10,745 bases of DNA from contig CAXQZU010000032.1 in assembly GCA_964228555.1 (NCBI GenBank), positions 1 through 10,745 on the forward strand, given 5' to 3'. This document shows positions 6,730 to 10,745 of this stretch, one piece after another. Numbering within the stretch: position 1 is the stretch's first letter; each line of letters begins with the position of its first letter. The stretch is from CAXQZU01 sp964228555. Lineage in GTDB: Bacteria; Planctomycetota; PLA2; JAEUHO01. The notes under the pieces were generated by a model. It saw nothing but the letters and a program-made list of their open reading frames with translations, was not told where the DNA came from and searched no databases. Position numbers and translations under genes: made by a program.

Positions 6730-7656
6730 GTGCGCAACGACCCCAGCGTGACCTACGACGACCCCAGCGGTGCCGCGGCACCGCTGGCTGCACCGCCGGC
6801 GTCGTCGCTGGCCAGCACGCCCGGGGCCGCGCCCGAGCCGATGCCGCCGCTCGCGCCGATGGCGCTGCCCCCCTCCCTGAGCATGGGCCCGGGCCTGCAG
6901 GCCGCGCCCTCGCTGGACCCCACCCAGCAGGCCGCACCGAGCCTCGCTCGCGCGGCCCCCAGCGCACCCGTGCGCGCACAGCCGGCAGCCTCCCGGCCCA
7001 GCGCCACGGCCGCGCCGCGCGCTGCGGCCCCGGCCACGGGCGCCGTGCCGGGCGACCCCTTCGCCTTCCGCCACGGGCCCGGCACCCCGGGGCACCCCGC
7101 CAGCAAGCCCAGCACGCCGCCCAGCAAGCCTTGGGCGTCCTCCGCACGCCCCGCGGCGGGCAGCCCCTCCACGCCGGCCCCCGCGCCGTTGCCGCCGCCC
7201 TTCCCCGGCCCCTCCAGCCCGCGCAGCAGCGGGCCCACGAGGCGTCCCTCCGACCTGCCTCCCAAGCGCAGCGACTACGGCGCCGACGCGGATCTCGACA
7301 CCGACCTCGAGGACGACGACCTCGCCGAGGAGCCGGCCGCGCCGCGACCTGCTCCCAAGCCGAAGGCCAAGGGAGGTGCGGGCCTGGGCCTGCTGTGGAT
7401 CCTGGGCATCGCGGTGCTGCTGCTGCGCCAGTGCGACGACCCAGCGCCCTCCCCGCGCATGCCCGAGACGCCCAGCACGCCGCGCATCCGCACCCCGGAC
7501 CGCAGTGAGGCTCCCCTCACCCCAGCGGAGCGCCAGCGCCTCCAGGTCCTGCGCGAGAAGAACATCGACGGCGACCCGATGACCTCCGCCGAGCGCCGCG
7601 AGCTGCTCGAGCTGGAGCGCCGCACCCGCCTCAACGCGCCCAACGCGCCGCGCTAG
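6730..7656 (+). CDS. Unrecognised Pro/Ala-rich single-span membrane protein
   Basis: I do not recognise a family. The 308 residues split into: a low-complexity Pro/Ala/Ser region (about 12-178) with short echoes such as 'QAAPSLDP' and 'QAAPSLAR'; an acidic block (182-201, nine Asp and three Glu); a basic linker 'PKPKAKGG'; one hydrophobic segment (about 217-232, 'GLGLLWILGIAVLLL'); and a charged tail. In the tail 'LTPAERQRLQVL' (263-274) and 'MTSAERRELLEL' (284-295) are two copies of a T-x-A-E-R-x-x-L-x-x-L helix motif. The single span and absence of a signal peptide suggest the long N-terminal part is cytoplasmic and the tail external, an inference. Codon usage matches the neighbours. The GTG start is the first possible one after the in-frame stop at 6661-6663; no strong ribosome site is seen. 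Its stop overlaps that of the opposing cyclase gene by CTAG. Expression is not proven, but the ordered acidic, membrane and helix segments argue against a random ORF. Confidence 0.65.
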   Translation: MRNDPSVTYDDPSGAAAPLAAPPASSLASTPGAAPEPMPPLAPMALPPSLSMGPGLQAAPSLDPTQQAAPSLARAAPSAPVRAQPAASRPSATAAPRAAAPATGAVPGDPFAFRHGPGTPGHPASKPSTPPSKPWASSARPAAGSPSTPAPAPLPPPFPGPSSPRSSGPTRRPSDLPPKRSDYGADADLDTDLEDDDLAEEPAAPRPAPKPKAKGGAGLGLLWILGIAVLLLRQCDDPAPSPRMPETPSTPRIRTPDRSEAPLTPAERQRLQVLREKNIDGDPMTSAERRELLELERRTRLNAPNAPR

Positions 7657-10600
7657 CCGCCGGCGCCGGGCACCAGCGCTCGGCCGGGCGCCACGATGCC
7701 CTGCACCTCGGCCAGCGCGGCCTCGTCGAGGCTGCGGCCCGCGCCGGCTGCCCGGGCGGCCTCCAGCGCGGGGGGCGTGAGCACGGTGGCCGCCCGCGCG
7801 AGCACCGACGCGACGCGCGCGGCATCCTCGGCCTCCAGCGCGCCACGGGCTTGGGTGGCGTCGACGCACGTGGCAAGCGTGACCGCCGCAGGCCACGCAC
7901 CCGTGTCCGCCCGCAGGACAGCGAGGCGGGCCAGCATGCTGGCGACCAGCGAGCCCAGGCCCACGTCCAGCGCCTCCGCCAGCGCCAGCCGCTGGGCGGC
8001 CAGCGCCTCGGCGGGCTGGCCCAGCGCATGGAGCGCATCGGCGATGTTGCCGTGGCCCAGGGCGATGCCCTCGCGGTCGCCGATGCTGGCCGAGAGCGCC
8101 ATGGCCTCGTGGAACTGCGGCAGCGCCTCGGCGGGGCGCCCGCAGGAGAGGTGCACGAGGCCGAGGTTCATCTGGCAGTTGGCCACGCCCCAGCGGTTGC
8201 CGAGGCTGCGGTAGAGCACGAGGCTCTCCTCGTAGAAGCCACCTGCCTGCGCAGGCTCGCCCCCCACGAAGGCCATGTTGCCCAGGTTGAGCAGGCTGAG
8301 GGCCTCGCCCGGCCTATCGCCCAGCTCGCGGAACAGCGCACGCGCCTCGCGCCGCGGGGCCATGCGCGCTTCCAGCGGGGCGTCCGGCTGCTCGGGCGCC
8401 AGCCGCGCGAGGGCCCGGGCCAGCGTGGCCCGGTCGCCCGAGGCGCGGGCCAGTTCCATCGCCCCGCGGCCCAGCGCCGCCGAGCGCACGCCATCGCCCT
8501 GCAGGTGCACCACCCACGACAGCAGGCCCGTGGCGCGCGAGGCCAGCGCGAGGTCGCCCGCCGAGCCGGCCAGCGCGATCGCCTCCTCGATGCGCGCCGT
8601 GGCCTCGGCGTAGCGCGCCAGCTTCTCCAGCCCCGATCCCTCGCCGCAGGCCAGCCGGGCGCGCAGCGCTGCGGGGGCCTCCCCGGCCAGCGCGCTCGCC
8701 TTGCGGAACGAGGCCACGGCGTCCGCGAAGGCCGAGCGCGCCAGCGCCCACTCGCCGGCCGTGGCGTGGTGTCGCACGGCCCGCTCGCGATCGCCCGCGG
8801 CCTCGCAGTGGCCCGCGATCACGCCGGCCCACGCGGGCAGCGCACCGCCCACCGCCTGCTCCAGCCAGGTCGCCGCGGCCGCGTGCGCGCGCGCGCGCTC
8901 CTTGAGGCGCGTGCCCTCGTAGGCGGCGTCGCGCAGCAGGGCGTGGCGGAAGCGGTACTCGCGCGAGGTGCCCAGCGACGGGGCCGGCTGCGCCACCAGC
9001 AGGCCCTCGGCGCCCAGCGCCTCCAGCGTGGCCGCCACCTCCTCGCGTGGCCCGGCGCCCAACGCCACGACGGCGTCCTCCCACAAGGCCTCGCCCAGCA
9101 CCGAGCCCAGGCGCAGGGCCAGCAGCGCCGGCGGCGCCAGCGCGTCGAGCCGGGCCTGCAGCACGCCGCGCAGCGTGGCCGGCACCGCCGCGCCAGCCAC
9201 CCCCGCCGCCGAGCCCGCCCGCGCTGCCCCCACCAGTTCCTCCAGGAACAGCGGGTTGCCGCCCGCGCGCGCCACCAACGCCTCCAGCCCCGCCTGCGCT
9301 GCCGCGGCGCCGGCCAGCAGCGCCGCCAGGCGTACGCCCTCCTCGCGCGCCAGCGGCTGGAGGTCCACGCGATGCTCGAAGGCCGTGCGCGCCAGCAACG
9401 ATCCCGCGGCCGGCTCCCACGGCCGCGCCGTGCACAGCAGGGCCAAGGCCGCGTGGGCCGAGGGCACACGCAGCGCGAGCAGCACCTCCAGCGAGGAGGC
9501 GTCGGCCCAGTGCAGGTCCTCCAGCAGCAGCACGGCGCGACCCGCCTCGGGGGCCAGCGCCCCCACCGCCCTGCGCAAGAGGTCGACCGGCCGGACGCCC
9601 CCACCGCCCGAAGCGCCCGGCTCCAGCCCGCCCAGGCCCACCAAGGCCAGCGCCTCGCGCGCATCGGCCTCGGAGATGCGGCCGTGCGTCGCATCCAGCA
9701 GCCGCTGCAGCAGCAACGCGGGCTCGTCATCCTGCGCTGCGCCGAGCGCCGACACGAGCACCTCGCGCAGGCAGGCAAAGGGACTGCCCGTGGCCTCGGG
9801 CTGTGCCCGGGCACGCGCCGCCACCACGCCCTCCGGCAGCAGCCGCGCCACCTCCTGCACCATGCGCGACTTGCCGATGCCGGGCTCGCCGCACAGCAAC
9901 ACGCGCACCGACTGCCCCGCCGCCACGCCCGCCAGCGCACCGGCCACCTCGGCCAGCTCGCGCTGGCGACCCACCATGGGCAGGTCGCGTGCCAGCCCGC
10001 GCGAGGGATCCACGAACTGGGCCGGCCGCCGCCGCAGCACCCGGAAGGCCGTCACCGGCGCGCTGCGCCCGCGCACCGCCTGCACGCCCGCCTCTTCCAC
10101 GTCGAAGAGGTTGCGTGCCTGCGCCAGCACCTCCTGCGAGGCCAGCACGCCGCCCACCGGTGCCAGCGCCTGCAGGCGGCTGGCCGTGTTGACCGTGTCG
10201 CCCATGGCCGTGCGCTCGCCCGGCCCACCCACCTCGCCCACGTACGCGAGGCCCGCGTGCACGCCGATGCGCATGCCCACGGACCTGCCCGGGGCCACCT
10301 CGCCCAGCCGCCGCAGCCGCCCGCGGGCCACGAAGGCCCCCACCGCCGCCTGCATGGCCAGCGCCGCCTCCAGCGCCAGCGCCGCCGCGCGCTCCGCCGT
10401 GCCGCGCGTGCCCCACCACGCCATCAGCGCATCGCCGATGTGCTTGTCCACCGTCCCGCCCAGCCGCCGCACGATGGCATCCAGCTCCCCCCACAGCGCA
10501 TGCAGGGTCTCGGCGACCGCCTCGGGGTCGGCCTGCTCCGCCAGCGTCGTGAACCCCGACAGGTCCCCGAACAGCACCACCATCGGCCGCCGCTCGCCCT

Positions 10601-10745
10601 CGCCCGCCCCTCCCCCAGCCGCGCCGCCCGCCCCACGCGCCTCCAGCGCCGCCAGCCGGGCCCTGAGCGGCGCCAGCGCCGCCTCCAGCGCCTCCGCCCC
10701 CAGCACCTCCCGCTGCGCCTCCAGCGCCGCCATCGCACGCCGCAA
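7653..10745 (-). CDS. Class III nucleotide cyclase - STAND/AAA ATPase - TPR signalling protein
   Basis: 1030 residues are visible; the frame runs off the right edge, where TTG (10745-10743) could be the start, with ATG at 10733 four codons in. The opening 'ALEAQREVLG' helix resembles the usual N-terminus of this family, so little is probably missing. Residues about 54-238 are a class III cyclase domain: metal-binding D61 ('FGDLSGFT') and D105 ('DKHIGDALMAWWG'), substrate-contacting K101 and T179, and N186/R190 ('GDTVNTASRL'), all as expected for an active cyclase, with Thr at one purine-specifying position as in class IIIb. Residues about 255-510 are a predictor-type ATPase: Walker A 'GEPGIGKSR' (286-294), Walker B 'LLLEDLHWAD' (406-415) and 'GGNPLFLEEL' (495-504). 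'YRFRHALLRDAAYE' (597-610) is the usual motif before the C-terminal TPR-like helices (about 645-935). Such proteins probably couple protein or ligand sensing to cAMP (or cGMP) synthesis in the cytoplasm; the signal is unknown. Confidence 0.93.
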   Translation of the reverse strand: MRRAMAALEAQREVLGAEALEAALAPLRARLAALEARGAGGAAGGGAGEGERRPMVVLFGDLSGFTTLAEQADPEAVAETLHALWGELDAIVRRLGGTVDKHIGDALMAWWGTRGTAERAAALALEAALAMQAAVGAFVARGRLRRLGEVAPGRSVGMRIGVHAGLAYVGEVGGPGERTAMGDTVNTASRLQALAPVGGVLASQEVLAQARNLFDVEEAGVQAVRGRSAPVTAFRVLRRRPAQFVDPSRGLARDLPMVGRQRELAEVAGALAGVAAGQSVRVLLCGEPGIGKSRMVQEVARLLPEGVVAARARAQPEATGSPFACLREVLVSALGAAQDDEPALLLQRLLDATHGRISEADAREALALVGLGGLEPGASGGGGVRPVDLLRRAVGALAPEAGRAVLLLEDLHWADASSLEVLLALRVPSAHAALALLCTARPWEPAAGSLLARTAFEHRVDLQPLAREEGVRLAALLAGAAAAQAGLEALVARAGGNPLFLEELVGAARAGSAAGVAGAAVPATLRGVLQARLDALAPPALLALRLGSVLGEALWEDAVVALGAGPREEVAATLEALGAEGLLVAQPAPSLGTSREYRFRHALLRDAAYEGTRLKERARAHAAAATWLEQAVGGALPAWAGVIAGHCEAAGDRERAVRHHATAGEWALARSAFADAVASFRKASALAGEAPAALRARLACGEGSGLEKLARYAEATARIEEAIALAGSAGDLALASRATGLLSWVVHLQGDGVRSAALGRGAMELARASGDRATLARALARLAPEQPDAPLEARMAPRREARALFRELGDRPGEALSLLNLGNMAFVGGEPAQAGGFYEESLVLYRSLGNRWGVANCQMNLGLVHLSCGRPAEALPQFHEAMALSASIGDREGIALGHGNIADALHALGQPAEALAAQRLALAEALDVGLGSLVASMLARLAVLRADTGAWPAAVTLATCVDATQARGALEAEDAARVASVLARAATVLTPPALEAARAAGAGRSLDEAALAEVQGIVAPGRALVPGAGG

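Noticed and set aside
5809..7896. 695-codon minus-strand open frame antisense to the LOG and membrane-protein genes
   Set aside because: No domain is visible, composition is Arg/Gly/Ala-rich, and the opposite strand carries the clear LOG family gene.
9047..10192. Plus-strand open frame inside the cyclase gene rich in Pro/Arg/Ala
   Set aside because: Composition follows from reading the cyclase gene antisense; there is no ribosome site or motif.
1..10745. Mobile elements, CRISPR arrays, tRNA or rRNA genes and defence systems
   Set aside because: No transposase, integrase, regular short repeats, RNA-gene sequence or defence-associated motif was seen; composition and codon use are even throughout.

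Overview
This is a very GC-rich bacterial window (roughly 70% or more by eye), densely packed with seven protein-coding genes and only three short intergenic gaps (66-109 bp). Codon third positions are almost all G or C, so many long antisense and out-of-frame ORFs appear by chance; those are not reported as genes. Planctomycetota is the most likely source, as an inference from two gene types. One is the secreted protein with Big-1-like and DUF11 repeats, whose 'GQSWITFTSVREGV' module and 'EsT.L' ending resemble planctomycete proteins. The other is the diverged RNase HII-like protein beginning 'IGLDEAGYGPMLGPLVVGA'. No 16S rRNA or other marker gene is present, so the assignment is moderate.

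Layout: (1) 1-2208 +, the C-terminal part of a cysteine-rich secreted or surface DUF11 protein, cut by the left edge. (2) 2277-3971 +, formate-tetrahydrofolate ligase (fhs) with a strong Shine-Dalgarno. (3) 3979-4779 +, a PlsC-type 1-acylglycerol-3-phosphate acyltransferase, 7 bp behind fhs. (4) 4776-5732 -, an RNase HII-like protein. (5) 5842-6663 +, a LOG/TIGR00730 nucleotide-monophosphate phosphoribohydrolase-like protein, divergent from gene 4. (6) 6730-7656 +, an unrecognised Pro/Ala-rich single-span membrane protein. (7) 7653-10745 -, a large class III nucleotide cyclase / STAND-type ATPase / TPR signalling protein that reaches the right edge.

The genes do not form an obvious pathway. 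They are mostly housekeeping or single-function genes (C1-folate metabolism, phospholipid synthesis, nucleic-acid and nucleotide processing) flanked by a surface protein and a signalling protein. There is no sign of a mobile element, prophage, CRISPR array, tRNA, rRNA or defence island. I did not find a convincing new multi-gene system.

The most unusual signal is in the gene ends. All seven genes stop with TAG, and every TAG sits in a CTAG tetranucleotide. Both convergent gene pairs overlap by exactly one shared palindromic CTAG, so each 4-bp site supplies the stop codon on both strands. By eye, CTAG occurs nowhere else in the window. The other items worth attention are the RNase HII-like protein with a complete candidate active site and the unrecognised membrane protein.
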